From Roseiarcus sp963805295 (lineage in GTDB: Bacteria > Pseudomonadota > Alphaproteobacteria > Rhizobiales > Beijerinckiaceae), in contig CAWDTW010000019.1 of assembly GCA_963805295.1 (NCBI GenBank), forward strand, positions 1 to 64,000: a stretch of 64,000 nt of DNA, in the 5' to 3' direction. A program made the position numbers and the translations under genes. Position 1 is the stretch's first letter, and the number at the start of each line of letters is the position of its first letter. Of this stretch, positions 18,565 through 26,585 are shown piece by piece. The notes under the pieces are model-generated. The model saw nothing but the letters and a program-made list of their open reading frames with translations, was not told the DNA's origin and did no database searches.

Positions 18565-19218
18565 ATGAAGACCTTGCTGATCGGCGCGCTGCTCGCCGGC
18601 GTTGCGGCGTCCGCCTTCGCGGCCGACTTGCTGCCGCAGACAGCGGCCCCTGCCCCCTCTTACGTCCCGCAATTCACCTGGACCGGCGTCTATTTCGGCG
18701 TCAACGGCGGTTTTGGCTGGGCGAACACCAACAACGGTTCGTTCGGCGGCTTGTTCGGCGGAGAGTTCGGCGGCACCGTCGGGGCGAACTACCAGATGGG
18801 CCAGATCGTGCTCGGCGCGGAAGGCGACTGGGATTGGGCCAACAACGGCAGCACCCAGAGCTTCCTGTTGGCGTCGAACCAAATGGACGTCAACGAGATC
18901 CTTACCGCTCGCGCCCGCCTCGGCTTCGCGATGGATCGGACGCTCATCTTCGCCACCGGCGGCTACGGCGGCATCGGCACGAGCGCGACCTTCTCCACGC
19001 CGCTGCTCGGCGGCTGGGGCGGCTCGCAGAATGCGTGGGTCAGCGGCGGGGCTATCGGCGCCGGCGTCGAATACGCCTTCACCAACAACATCACCGTGAA
19101 GGGGGAATATCTCTATCTGCCGCTGGGGAGCACGACCTACTTCAATTCGACGGCCTTCTCGACCCGCGCGCCAGTCGACGTCAGCCTGTTGCGCGCCGGG
19201 CTGAACTACAAGTTCTGA
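18565..19218 (+). CDS. Outer-membrane beta-barrel protein (Omp25/Omp31-like porin family)
   Basis: A 217-residue protein with a clear signal peptide (TLLIGALLAGVAASAFAA, cleavage after about residue 20). Alternating beta-strand segments typical of the small alphaproteobacterial outer-membrane barrel family follow: WTGVYFGVNGGFGWAN near the start, GANYQMGQIVLGAEGDWDWA in the middle, and LLRAGLNYKF ending with the outer-membrane-assembly C-terminal Phe. I prefer the ATG at 18565 to that at 18559 because GAGGAG is then six bases away. Such proteins are abundant structural or adhesion proteins; a specific ligand cannot be inferred. Confidence 0.88.
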   Translation: MKTLLIGALLAGVAASAFAADLLPQTAAPAPSYVPQFTWTGVYFGVNGGFGWANTNNGSFGGLFGGEFGGTVGANYQMGQIVLGAEGDWDWANNGSTQSFLLASNQMDVNEILTARARLGFAMDRTLIFATGGYGGIGTSATFSTPLLGGWGGSQNAWVSGGAIGAGVEYAFTNNITVKGEYLYLPLGSTTYFNSTAFSTRAPVDVSLLRAGLNYKF

Positions 19219-19266
19219 GCGCCGCGCAACTCCCAAGACGCGACATCAGTTGCGCCGGACGACTGT

Positions 19267-19356
19267 AGCCGCGCTCCATAGCCCGTCGAGAGACGGGCGT
19301 CCTTCCGGACGCCCTTTGGAGCGCGGCTGACGCGGTCAGCGACGTCAGCGACCGCG
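19267..19356. terminator. Nested hairpins between convergent omp and GST genes
   Basis: A 12-bp outer stem (AGCCGCGCTCCA at 19267 with TGGAGCGCGGCT ending at 19328) encloses two mutually exclusive inner hairpins: GCCCGT/ACGGGC and GGGCGTCC-TTCC-GGACGCCC (19295-19314). A separate stem CGCGGTC/GACCGCG follows at 19331-19356. There is no T-run, so this is either a bidirectional factor-dependent termination region or a REP-like element. Confidence 0.55.
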
Positions 19357-19392
19357 CCTACAGACGCCGCCGTCCCGCAATCACGGCATCCA

Positions 19393-20013
19393 TCAAGGCC
19401 CTGCGTGGGTCACCCGCGAAACCCGCGTCGCCTCGAAGCTCGGCGTGGCCTCGGAGAAGACCTCGAGCCAGCCGACGAGGCGGGGATGGTCGGCGCGCCA
19501 GGCGCCGTCGAAGCGCAGATCGAGATAGCCGAGCGCTGAGGCGAGCGCGATAGTTCCCACGTCGCTCAGCTCCTCCGGCGGCGCCTCTTCGAAGACGCGA
19601 AGGGCGCGGGCGATCTTGTCGCCCTGATAGGCCATCCACTTCTCCGAGCGAAGCTCAGGGTCGCGCCACAGGGTCTCGTATCGCATCAGCACTGCGGCGT
19701 CGGCAATTCCGTCCGCCAGCGCCTCTCGGGTCAGCGACCGGAAGCGCGCCCGCGGCTCGCTCGGAATGACCTTGCCGCCGCCGGCTAGCCAGTCCAGATA
19801 TTCGACGATGACCGCGCTGTCGAAAATCGCTTCTCCGTTCTCCAGAATGAGCGCTGGAATCTTCCCCAATGGATTCTGGGTTCTCAGCAAATCGTCCGGG
19901 TTGTTCGTGTCGGCGGCGGAAATCTCGATCCGGTCCTCGAGACCGAGCAGCGCGGCGGCGATCCGCACCTTGCGGACGAAAGGCGACGCCGCGGCGGCGC
20001 GAAGAACAAGCAT
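19393..20013 (-). CDS. Glutathione S-transferase family protein
   Basis: A 206-residue protein starting at the ATG at 20013, preceded by AGGAG. The N-terminal thioredoxin-like domain shows LVLRAAAASPFVRKVRIA with the glutathione-binding NPLGKIPAL and the DSAVIVEYLD motif. The C-terminal helical domain contains GTIALASALGYLDLR, typical of small proteobacterial GSTs. The enzyme would conjugate or reduce electrophiles with glutathione in the cytoplasm. It stands alone between convergent and divergent genes and no substrate can be inferred. Confidence 0.9.
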   Translation of the reverse strand: MLVLRAAAASPFVRKVRIAAALLGLEDRIEISAADTNNPDDLLRTQNPLGKIPALILENGEAIFDSAVIVEYLDWLAGGGKVIPSEPRARFRSLTREALADGIADAAVLMRYETLWRDPELRSEKWMAYQGDKIARALRVFEEAPPEELSDVGTIALASALGYLDLRFDGAWRADHPRLVGWLEVFSEATPSFEATRVSRVTHAGP

Positions 20014-20168
20014 GAGCCTCTCCTTTGACGGCGAGCCAAGGGCGGCGATTTGTCGCGGGCCTAGCCTGCCGCCGTTGTAGCGCAACCGCGCCCCCCATAT
20101 AAAGGCGAGAAACAACGAGGCCGCGGGGTCGCCCGCGCCCGACGCTATTATTCATAAAGGGGGTCGCT

Positions 20169-21140
20169 TTGACTTCGTCCCATGCCGCCCACGAGCGCGT
20201 CGTCATCATCGGATCCGGACCGGCGGCCTATTCGGCGGCGATCTATTCGGCGCGCGCCATGCTGAAGCCGCTGCTGCTCGCGGGTTTCGAGCCCGGCGGC
20301 CAGCTGATGGTCACCACCGACGTCGAAAACTATCCCGGCTTCGCCGAGCCGATCCAGGGACCGTGGCTCATGGAGCAGATGCGCGCGCAGGCCGAGCATG
20401 TCGGCGCGCGCATCGAAAGCGAATACGTCGTCGCGCTCGAACTCAGGCAGCGTCCGTTCATCGTCCGCTGCGACAGCGGCCGCGCCATCGCCGCCGACGC
20501 GATCATTCTCGCGACGGGCGCCAAGGCGAAGTGGCTCGGCCTGCCGAGCGAGGACAAATTCAAGGGGTTCGGCGTCTCGGCCTGCGCCACCTGCGACGGC
20601 TTCTTCTTCCGCGGGAAATCGGTCGCGGTCGTCGGCGGCGGCAATTCCGCGGTCGAGGAGGCGCTCTACCTCTCCAACATCGCATCCGAAGTCACGGTCG
20701 TGCACCGGCGCGATTCGTTCCGCGCGGAGAAGATCCTGCGCGAGCGGCTGGCGGCCCGGCACAACGTGAAAATCCGCTGGGACAGCGCGGTCGAGGAGAT
20801 TCTCGGCAAGGAGCCGCCGCTCGGCGTGACCGGCGTCCGGCTCAAGAACGTTCTCACCGGCGCGCTCGAGGACTTGGCGGTGGACGGCGTGTTCGTCGCC
20901 ATCGGGCACTCGCCCGCGAGCGAGCTCGTGCGCGGCCAGGTCGCGCTGAAGGCGAACGGCTACGTTCAGACGACGCCCGGATCGACGGAGACCAGCGTCG
21001 AAGGCGTGTACGCCGCCGGCGACGTCGCCGACGACGTCTTCCGCCAGGCGGTGACCGCCGCCGGACTCGGCTGCATGGCGGCGCTCGAGGCGGAACGCTG
21101 GCTCGCGGCGCGGGAGCCCGCGCGAGAAGCGGCGGAATAG
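20169..21140 (+). CDS. trxB: Thioredoxin reductase
   Basis: A 323-residue NADPH-dependent flavoprotein that reduces thioredoxin. It has the FAD-binding VVIIGSGPAAYSAAIYSARA at the N-terminus, the redox-active CATCDG near residue 140, the NADPH-binding VVGGGNSAVEEALYLS near 155, and the C-terminal FAD contact GVYAAGDVADDVFRQA. The length is normal. The start appears to be TTG at 20169, preceded by a GGGGG-rich site at 20159-20163; no closer ATG fits the conserved N-terminus. Confidence 0.95.
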   Translation: MTSSHAAHERVVIIGSGPAAYSAAIYSARAMLKPLLLAGFEPGGQLMVTTDVENYPGFAEPIQGPWLMEQMRAQAEHVGARIESEYVVALELRQRPFIVRCDSGRAIAADAIILATGAKAKWLGLPSEDKFKGFGVSACATCDGFFFRGKSVAVVGGGNSAVEEALYLSNIASEVTVVHRRDSFRAEKILRERLAARHNVKIRWDSAVEEILGKEPPLGVTGVRLKNVLTGALEDLAVDGVFVAIGHSPASELVRGQVALKANGYVQTTPGSTETSVEGVYAAGDVADDVFRQAVTAAGLGCMAALEAERWLAAREPAREAAE

Positions 21141-21210
21141 CCGAACCGCGCGTCGAACGCCGCGGCCATCAGCGGCGAAGCGTGAAGCCGGCGGGCGTGA
21201 GGGAACGTTC

Positions 21211-22104
21211 ATGGACTGGGACAAGCTGCGCATTTTTCAGGCGGCCGCCGACGCCGGCTCGTTCACCCACGCCGGCGAGACGCTGGGCCTGAGCCAGTCG
21301 GCGGTCAGCCGCCAGGTCGGAGCGCTGGAAGCCGATCTCGGCGCGCCGCTGTTTCATCGCCACGCCCGCGGCCTCATCCTCACCGAACAGGGCGAGATGC
21401 TGCTCGGCGCGGTGCGCGACGTGGTCCTGAAGCTCGACGCGGTGCGCAGCCGGCTGATCGACAGCCGCGAAAAGCCGACCGGCGAACTGAGGGTCACCAC
21501 CACGCTCGGCCTCGGGGCCAACTGGCTCGCCCCGCGGCTCGGCGAGTTCGTGGAACTCTATCCGGAAGTGAAGCTGCAGCTGCTCCTGTCGGACGAGGAC
21601 CTCGACCTCGCCATGCGCGAGGCGGACGTCGCGTTGCGCCTGCGCGAGCCGATCCAGCCCGACCTCATCCGCCGCAGGCTCTTCACCGTGCATTTCCATG
21701 CCTACGCCTCGGCCGACTACCTCAAGAAGCACCCCCAGCCGCGCATGGTCGAGGATCTCGACCGCCATCATCTCATCGCATTCGGTGCGCCCACCGCGAC
21801 GCACCTCCTTTATGATCTCAACTCGCTTCTCACCCTGGGACGCGACCCCAAGAACCCGCGCGTGCCCCAGATTTCCGTCAACAATCTCGGCGCGATGATG
21901 CGCGCGGCGGAGAACGGCGTCGGCATCGCCGTTCTGCCCGACTACGTCGTGCAGCCAGACTCGGGCCTCGTCCGCCTGCTGCCGCAGGCGGACATGCCCG
22001 AGATGGACTGCTTCCTGGTCTATGCCGAGGAACTGAAGAACGTCGCACGCCTCCAGGCCTTCCGCGACTTTCTCATCGCCGCGGCGCAGAGGTGGCGCTA
22101 TTGA
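21211..22104 (+). CDS. LysR-family transcriptional regulator
   Basis: A 297-residue regulator with the N-terminal winged helix-turn-helix typical of LysR proteins (FTHAGETLGLSQSAVSRQVG, residues 18-38) and a C-terminal type 2 periplasmic-binding-like effector domain. The start at 21211 has GAGGGAA upstream. It follows trxB by 70 bp on the same strand and may be cotranscribed; a link to redox control is only suggested by position. Confidence 0.92.
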   Translation: MDWDKLRIFQAAADAGSFTHAGETLGLSQSAVSRQVGALEADLGAPLFHRHARGLILTEQGEMLLGAVRDVVLKLDAVRSRLIDSREKPTGELRVTTTLGLGANWLAPRLGEFVELYPEVKLQLLLSDEDLDLAMREADVALRLREPIQPDLIRRRLFTVHFHAYASADYLKKHPQPRMVEDLDRHHLIAFGAPTATHLLYDLNSLLTLGRDPKNPRVPQISVNNLGAMMRAAENGVGIAVLPDYVVQPDSGLVRLLPQADMPEMDCFLVYAEELKNVARLQAFRDFLIAAAQRWRY

Positions 22105-22146
22105 AGCGGGAGCGACGACGCCGGCGATCACCCGCGCCGCCGCGCT

Positions 22147-22443
22147 TCAGACGTCCTTCGCGTCGAACACCATCAGATCGACGCCGCCGTCGGCGAAGTT
22201 GGCGAGATCGGCGGCCGCGGGCGATCTGAGAGCCTCGCGAGCGGCGTCGACGCTGTCGAACTCGAGGATCGCGACGAGATGCGCTCCGCCGGGCTCGACC
22301 GGCAGCCCGACGGCGCCGTCGCTCACCTGATAGCCTCGAAGACCCGGTATCGCCTTGGCGAGCGGGACGCGTTTGGCGAAGTAATAGGCATTGAACGCGT
22401 CCGCGTTCTTCGGCGTTTTATAGTCGACGACCAGTTTGGCCAT
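22147..22443 (-). CDS. EthD-family small protein
   Basis: A 98-residue alpha/beta-barrel-like protein matching the EthD family (start MAKLVVDYKTPKNADAF, the central Tyr/His-like motif YYFAKRVPLAKAIPGLRGY, and C-terminal VDLMVFDAKDV). Family members are small dimeric ferredoxin-like folds associated with various oxidative degradations. It starts at an ATG after GGGGAG. There is no related enzyme gene nearby. Confidence 0.8.
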   Translation of the reverse strand: MAKLVVDYKTPKNADAFNAYYFAKRVPLAKAIPGLRGYQVSDGAVGLPVEPGGAHLVAILEFDSVDAAREALRSPAAADLANFADGGVDLMVFDAKDV

Positions 22444-22545
22444 GGCCGTTCTCCCCCGCGCGGCCTTCTTTCGGGCGCCCGATGCGACCCGCGGCCGACG
22501 CGAGGACGTTGCATAGCATGACGCCGCTTGCGCGAGCGGCCGGCC

Positions 22546-23493
22546 TCACCTGAACAGCGGCTCCTTCTCGAGCCCCTTGTAGAGCGAGGCCACCTGTTCG
22601 CCGTAGCCGTTGTAGATCATCGTCGGGCGCAGCTGCCCGTCGTTGAGGAAGGTTTCCTTGGCCTGGCTCCAGCGGGGGTGGGGCACGTCGGGATTGACGT
22701 TGGCCCAGAAGCCGTATTCGTCCGGCCCGAGCGTCTCCCAGAACGTCTCCGGCCGTTTGTCGACGAAGGACACCCTCACGATCGACTTGATCGACTTGAA
22801 GCCGTATTTCCACGGCGTCGCCAGCCGGATCGGCGCGCCCTGAACCTTGCTGAGCGGCTTGCCGTAAGCCCCGGTGACGACGAAGGCGAGATCGTTCATG
22901 GCCTCGGCCATGGTCAGGCCCTCGACATAGGGCCACGGCATGAAAGAGCGCTGCCCCGGCGCCACTTTCTTGTCGAGGAACGTCTCGAAGCGGACATAAG
23001 CCGCCGAGGACAGCGGCTTTGCGAAGTCGACTAGCTTGCGCAGCGGGAACCCGGTCCAGGGAATCGCCATCGACCAGGCCTCGACGCAGCGGTGGCGATA
23101 GAGACGCTCCTCGAGCCCCATCGCCTTGATGAGCGCATCGAGATCGATGGACTGCTCCTTCTCGACGAGGCCGTCGAGCCTGACCGTCCAGGGACGAGTT
23201 TTCAGGGCGCTGGCGTCGATATGCTTGCTGGTGCTGAACTCGTAGAAATTATTGTAGTTGAGATTGTACTTCTCCGGCGTCACCTCCCGGTCGAGCGTGT
23301 AGGCCGGATTGCGTTTGGCGGGATAGAGCGCCGCCGACGGATCGGCCTCGTCTCCCCGCGCCCGGCCCGCCCAGGAGGCGAGCGCGCCCGCCGCGCCGAG
23401 GCCGGCGAGCAAAGAGCGCCGATCGAGGAAAAGCGCTTCCGGCGTCGTCAGACTCGCCGGGATTTCCCATTCCCTCCGCAAAATGACATGCAT
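22546..23493 (-). CDS. msrP: Protein-methionine-sulfoxide reductase catalytic subunit (molybdoenzyme)
   Basis: A 315-residue molybdopterin enzyme of the YedY/MsrP family that repairs oxidised methionines in periplasmic proteins. A Tat signal is present (DRRSLLAGLGAAGALASWAG, residues 24-43). The cofactor site has the conserved Cys in RCVEAWSMAIPW (near residue 137), and downstream segments GAPIRLATPWKYGFKSIKSI and GFWANVNPDVPHPRWSQA are characteristic. The membrane heme partner MsrQ (YedZ) is not adjacent; the next gene is nusG. Confidence 0.93.
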   Translation of the reverse strand: MHVILRREWEIPASLTTPEALFLDRRSLLAGLGAAGALASWAGRARGDEADPSAALYPAKRNPAYTLDREVTPEKYNLNYNNFYEFSTSKHIDASALKTRPWTVRLDGLVEKEQSIDLDALIKAMGLEERLYRHRCVEAWSMAIPWTGFPLRKLVDFAKPLSSAAYVRFETFLDKKVAPGQRSFMPWPYVEGLTMAEAMNDLAFVVTGAYGKPLSKVQGAPIRLATPWKYGFKSIKSIVRVSFVDKRPETFWETLGPDEYGFWANVNPDVPHPRWSQAKETFLNDGQLRPTMIYNGYGEQVASLYKGLEKEPLFR

Positions 23494-23614
23494 GGGCCAG
23501 CTCCTCGCGATCCCGACACGGCGCGGATGGAGATTTGGGTCTCCATCAGCGCTTTCTTTTCGGCGCGAGCGCGGCGAATGTTACGCCGTCAGCGGGAAGA
23601 AGGCGCGGCCCAGG

Positions 23615-24145
23615 TCAGACTTTTTCGACCTGGCCGAATTCGAGATCGACGGGCGTCGCGCGGCCGAAGATCGACACCGCCACCTTGACGCGCGAACGGG
23701 ACTCGTCGACTTCCTCGACCACGCCGTTGAACGAGGCGAAGGGGCCGTCGGCCACCCGCACGTTCTCGCCGATCTCGAAGCGGATCGCCGCCTTCGGCCG
23801 CTCGACGCCGTCGGCGACCTGGCCCTTGATGCGGTCGGCCTCTTGATCGGGGATCGGCATGGGCTTCTTGTCGGCGCCGAGGAAGCCGGTGACTTTGGGC
23901 GTGTTCTTGATGAGGTGATAGACCTCGTCGGACAGGTCGCATTTGACCAGCACGTAGCCGGGGAAGAACTTCCGTTCGGAATTGATCTTGCGCCCGCGCC
24001 GCACCTCGACGACGTTTTCGGTCGGCACCAGGATTTCCTCGAACTTGTCCTCCAGGCCGCGCTGATGCGCCTGCTCGCGAATGGATTCGGCGACCTTCTT
24101 CTCGAAGTTGGAATAAGCGTGGACGATGTACCAGCGCATGCTCAT
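23615..24145 (-). CDS. nusG: Transcription termination/antitermination protein NusG
   Basis: A 176-residue NusG with the N-terminal NGN domain (MRWYIVHAYSNFEKKVAESI, FFPGYVLVKCDLSD) and the C-terminal KOW domain (IGENVRVADGPFASFNGVVE). It modulates RNA polymerase elongation and Rho-dependent termination. The start is the ATG at 24145 or the one at 24139. It lies 61 bp after secE, the conserved secE-nusG arrangement. The ribosomal proteins rplK-rplA that usually follow are absent; msrP follows instead. Confidence 0.96.
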   Translation of the reverse strand: MSMRWYIVHAYSNFEKKVAESIREQAHQRGLEDKFEEILVPTENVVEVRRGRKINSERKFFPGYVLVKCDLSDEVYHLIKNTPKVTGFLGADKKPMPIPDQEADRIKGQVADGVERPKAAIRFEIGENVRVADGPFASFNGVVEEVDESRSRVKVAVSIFGRATPVDLEFGQVEKV

Positions 24146-24206
24146 GATTTTGCGTTCCAAATGGGTCCAGGACGGCGCTGCGACGCGCGCCGGACGCGAA
24201 CGGGAC

Positions 24207-24404
24207 TTAGCCGCCGCGGCCAAAGCCGAGCGCCAGCGCGACCGCCGTGCGCAGCACCTCGTCGACCACGACGAAGAACAGGCTCGTGAACACCACCAGC
24301 AGCAGCACCAGTCCGGTGGTGATGAGGGTCTCGCGGCGGGTCGGCCAAACGACCTTCGAGGCCTCCGAGCGCACCTGCTGAATGAATTCGAACGGGTTGG
24401 TCAT
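24207..24404 (-). CDS. secE: Preprotein translocase subunit SecE
   Basis: A 65-residue single-helix SecE, the short alphaproteobacterial form. The N-terminus NPFEFIQQVRSEASKVVWPT carries the conserved VxWPxR motif, followed by one transmembrane helix (TTGLVLLLVVFTSLFFVVVD). It stabilises SecY in the translocon. The ATG at 24404 is the only plausible start and the gene precedes nusG. No tRNA-Trp was found upstream. Confidence 0.96.
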   Translation of the reverse strand: MTNPFEFIQQVRSEASKVVWPTRRETLITTGLVLLLVVFTSLFFVVVDEVLRTAVALALGFGRGG

Positions 24405-24670
24405 GTCCTCTCGGTTCCGCTCCGATCCGATCCTGCGACGGTCGGCGGCGCCGCCCGGCCAGAAAAACTCGCGGCGCGGGGCCTCTCGGCGCCGCGCCAC
24501 CCGAGCCTCATACAGGAAAACCGCGCCCTCCACCAAGCGAAATATGACGTTTCGATCGTGAAAGCGTCATCTGATCGCGCCGACAACCGTCGACGCTTCG
24601 CCAAATCCCGCTAATTCGACGCTCGCGTGACCGGTAGCGGAGGATCGCGCGCGTCGCCCGACAACGCGCC

Positions 24671-25855
24671 CTATGCCCGGAAATGCTTAGACAGCTTCAG
24701 TCCCTGGTGCTGATAGTTGGACGTCTCGCCCGCCCCGTAGAGTTCGTCGGCGGCGTCGGCGAGCTGCTCGAAAACCAGCCTGCCGACCGGCTGCCCATCC
24801 TCGATGAGGAAGGGAACGTCGCGGCTGCGCACCTCCAGCACCGCCCGTGCGGCGGGCTTGCCGTCCGCGCCCTGTCCGAAGCCGGGGTCGAAGAAGCCCG
24901 CGTAATGGACGCGGAACTCGCCGATCGCCGGATCGATCGGCGCCATTTCGGCGGCGAGGTCGGCGGGGATCTGCATTTTCTCGCGCGAGGCGAGAATGTA
25001 GAACTCGTCCGGGTCCAATATGAGGCGACCGTCGGCGCGAGCCCTGATCGGCTCCCAGAAATCCTCGGCGGCGTACCCGCCGGGGCGATCGACATCGATC
25101 ACATTGCTGTTCTTTATTGCTCGATAGCCGACCACTCCGTTCGATAATCCGCTCAGCGCCACGCGCAGCACGAGCCCTTCACGGACTTCCAGGTCGCGAT
25201 CGACAAGCCGCGCCTGCGCATGACGGCCCCTCAGATCGTCGTCAGAGAGCGCGAAACTCAGGCGACCCATTTGCGACGAATTTCTGTTGCGAAACCGTAT
25301 CTGGTTGAGCGTCGATCCTTCGCGAACACGCACGCTGAAGCTGCGGGGCGATATTTCGAGCCAGAGTTCGCCTCGGTAGCCGAGCGGAACCTCATCGAAT
25401 GCTTCGGCCCGGTTGACGATCAGCCGCGTGAAGATGTCCAGGCGGCCGGTCGAGCTTTTCGGGTTGGCGGCGCCGGAGACGCTCGGAAGAAGTGCGAGAT
25501 GTTCTGCGATCCGGGCGATGTAAACGATTCCCTTTTCCAGCACGGCCCCATCCCCCGCAAGCGAGATCGGCTCGGGGTTCAGCGTTTGAAGGTGCTCCTT
25601 CACGTTTCGCGTACGCCCCGGCAAGAAACTCGCACGGACTCGATACGCCTCCTTCGAAAGGCGCAAATCCAGGCTCGCCGGCTGGAACTGAGACTCTGCC
25701 GTGGGCCTCGTGGCCGCGATGAGCTTCCGGCGCACCATCGCCTTGATCCTGCGGCGACCGAAGAGCCCGTACGGCGCGCTGAAATCATGGTCGCTCGCGT
25801 CGGGATCAGTCGGGTCGAGCGGCAAAGGTAAGGAACGGTGAGTTGGTGTCGGCAT
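24671..25855 (-). CDS. dcd: 2'-deoxycytidine 5'-triphosphate deaminase, long form
   Basis: A 394-residue protein of the dCTP deaminase/dUTPase fold in the long form found in alphaproteobacteria, about twice the size of the classical enzyme. Conserved segments include QPASLDLRL near the N-terminus, NPKSSTGRLDIFTRLIVN, YRGELWLEISPRSF, and near the C-terminus VHYAGFFDPGFGQG with FLIEDGQPVGRLVFEQ. It would deaminate dCTP to dUTP as a source of dTTP. I chose the ATG at 25855 (MPTPTHRS); the frame remains open about 20 codons further upstream. Confidence 0.9.
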   Translation of the reverse strand: MPTPTHRSLPLPLDPTDPDASDHDFSAPYGLFGRRRIKAMVRRKLIAATRPTAESQFQPASLDLRLSKEAYRVRASFLPGRTRNVKEHLQTLNPEPISLAGDGAVLEKGIVYIARIAEHLALLPSVSGAANPKSSTGRLDIFTRLIVNRAEAFDEVPLGYRGELWLEISPRSFSVRVREGSTLNQIRFRNRNSSQMGRLSFALSDDDLRGRHAQARLVDRDLEVREGLVLRVALSGLSNGVVGYRAIKNSNVIDVDRPGGYAAEDFWEPIRARADGRLILDPDEFYILASREKMQIPADLAAEMAPIDPAIGEFRVHYAGFFDPGFGQGADGKPAARAVLEVRSRDVPFLIEDGQPVGRLVFEQLADAADELYGAGETSNYQHQGLKLSKHFRA

Positions 25856-26052
25856 CGGAGTGCTGAGTCGCTGAAGGGCAGCAGGCTTGTTATCCTGTCC
25901 TCGCGGGAACGCCAAGGCGGCGCCGATGGTCCTTGGCGGCAGCCGCCCTGAACAAGCATGCCTGATGTGTCGTTGCGAAGCGATCTGTCGCCTTGTTTTT
26001 GGCGCTATATGCCCTCTCTTTTGACAGCTCTCGCCAACACGGGGCGCGAACG

Positions 26053-26403
26053 ATGGCGCACATCCTTCTCGTCGAAGACGAGCCGCTGGTCAGCGTGGTC
26101 GCCGAGGAATGGCTCATGGAACTTGGGCATGTCGTGGTCGGCCCGGCCGCGGATCTCGCCTCCGCGCTCGAACTCGCCAAAGCGCCGATCGACGCGGCGA
26201 TCGTCGACGTCTCGCTCGGCCGGCAGACCGGCTACCCCTTGGCGGCCGTCCTGGCGGCGCGCGGCATCCCGTTCGTGTTCGCCACCGGCTATGGGCAGGA
26301 CGGGATAGTGCCCGCTTGGCGCGGCCGCCCGACGCTCTTGAAACCGTTCGAATTCGGCGCCTTCCAAACCGCCGTCGAGGGCTTGCTCGCCGGCGTCGGT
26401 TGA
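26053..26403 (+). CDS. Single-domain response regulator
   Basis: A 116-residue receiver domain without an output domain. It has the acidic pocket (LLVEDEP), the phospho-acceptor Asp in AAIVDVSLG, and the conserved Lys in TLLKPFEF. The first ATG in a good context is at 26053. Stand-alone receivers of this type often work downstream of HWE histidine kinases in alphaproteobacteria, but no kinase is adjacent. Confidence 0.9.
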   Translation: MAHILLVEDEPLVSVVAEEWLMELGHVVVGPAADLASALELAKAPIDAAIVDVSLGRQTGYPLAAVLAARGIPFVFATGYGQDGIVPAWRGRPTLLKPFEFGAFQTAVEGLLAGVG

Positions 26404-26460
26404 CGAACTCGTGAGCGGTTGTTGACGGCGACCCCGCATCGGGGCTATGCGTCGTGCTTT

Positions 26461-26516
26461 CCGTGGTCATTTGAGCCGGTCGGCTTGCCGCCACGTTAAA
26501 CATCGGGCTAAAAGAT
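26461..26516 (+). promoter_or_regulatory. SAM-II riboswitch upstream of metZ
   Basis: The leader contains the hallmark sequence of the alphaproteobacterial SAM-II (metA motif) riboswitch: CGTGG pairing with CCACG, the conserved TTTGAGCCGG, GGCTTGC, the CCACGTTAAA segment, and a final GGGCTAAAAG that forms the pseudoknot. It lies 70 bp before the metZ ATG, the usual target. Binding of S-adenosylmethionine would stabilise the pseudoknot and repress metZ translation. Confidence 0.92.
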
Positions 26517-26585
26517 CGGGGCTTCACGAAATTCGGCCTCGTCCTCGAGCCCCCGCAGAGCGCGCCGCGCCGGAGAGGACGAGTT

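Noticed and set aside
24405..24670. Possible tRNA-Trp upstream of secE
   Set aside because: This is a common gene order, but no cloverleaf or CCA anticodon context is present in the gap.
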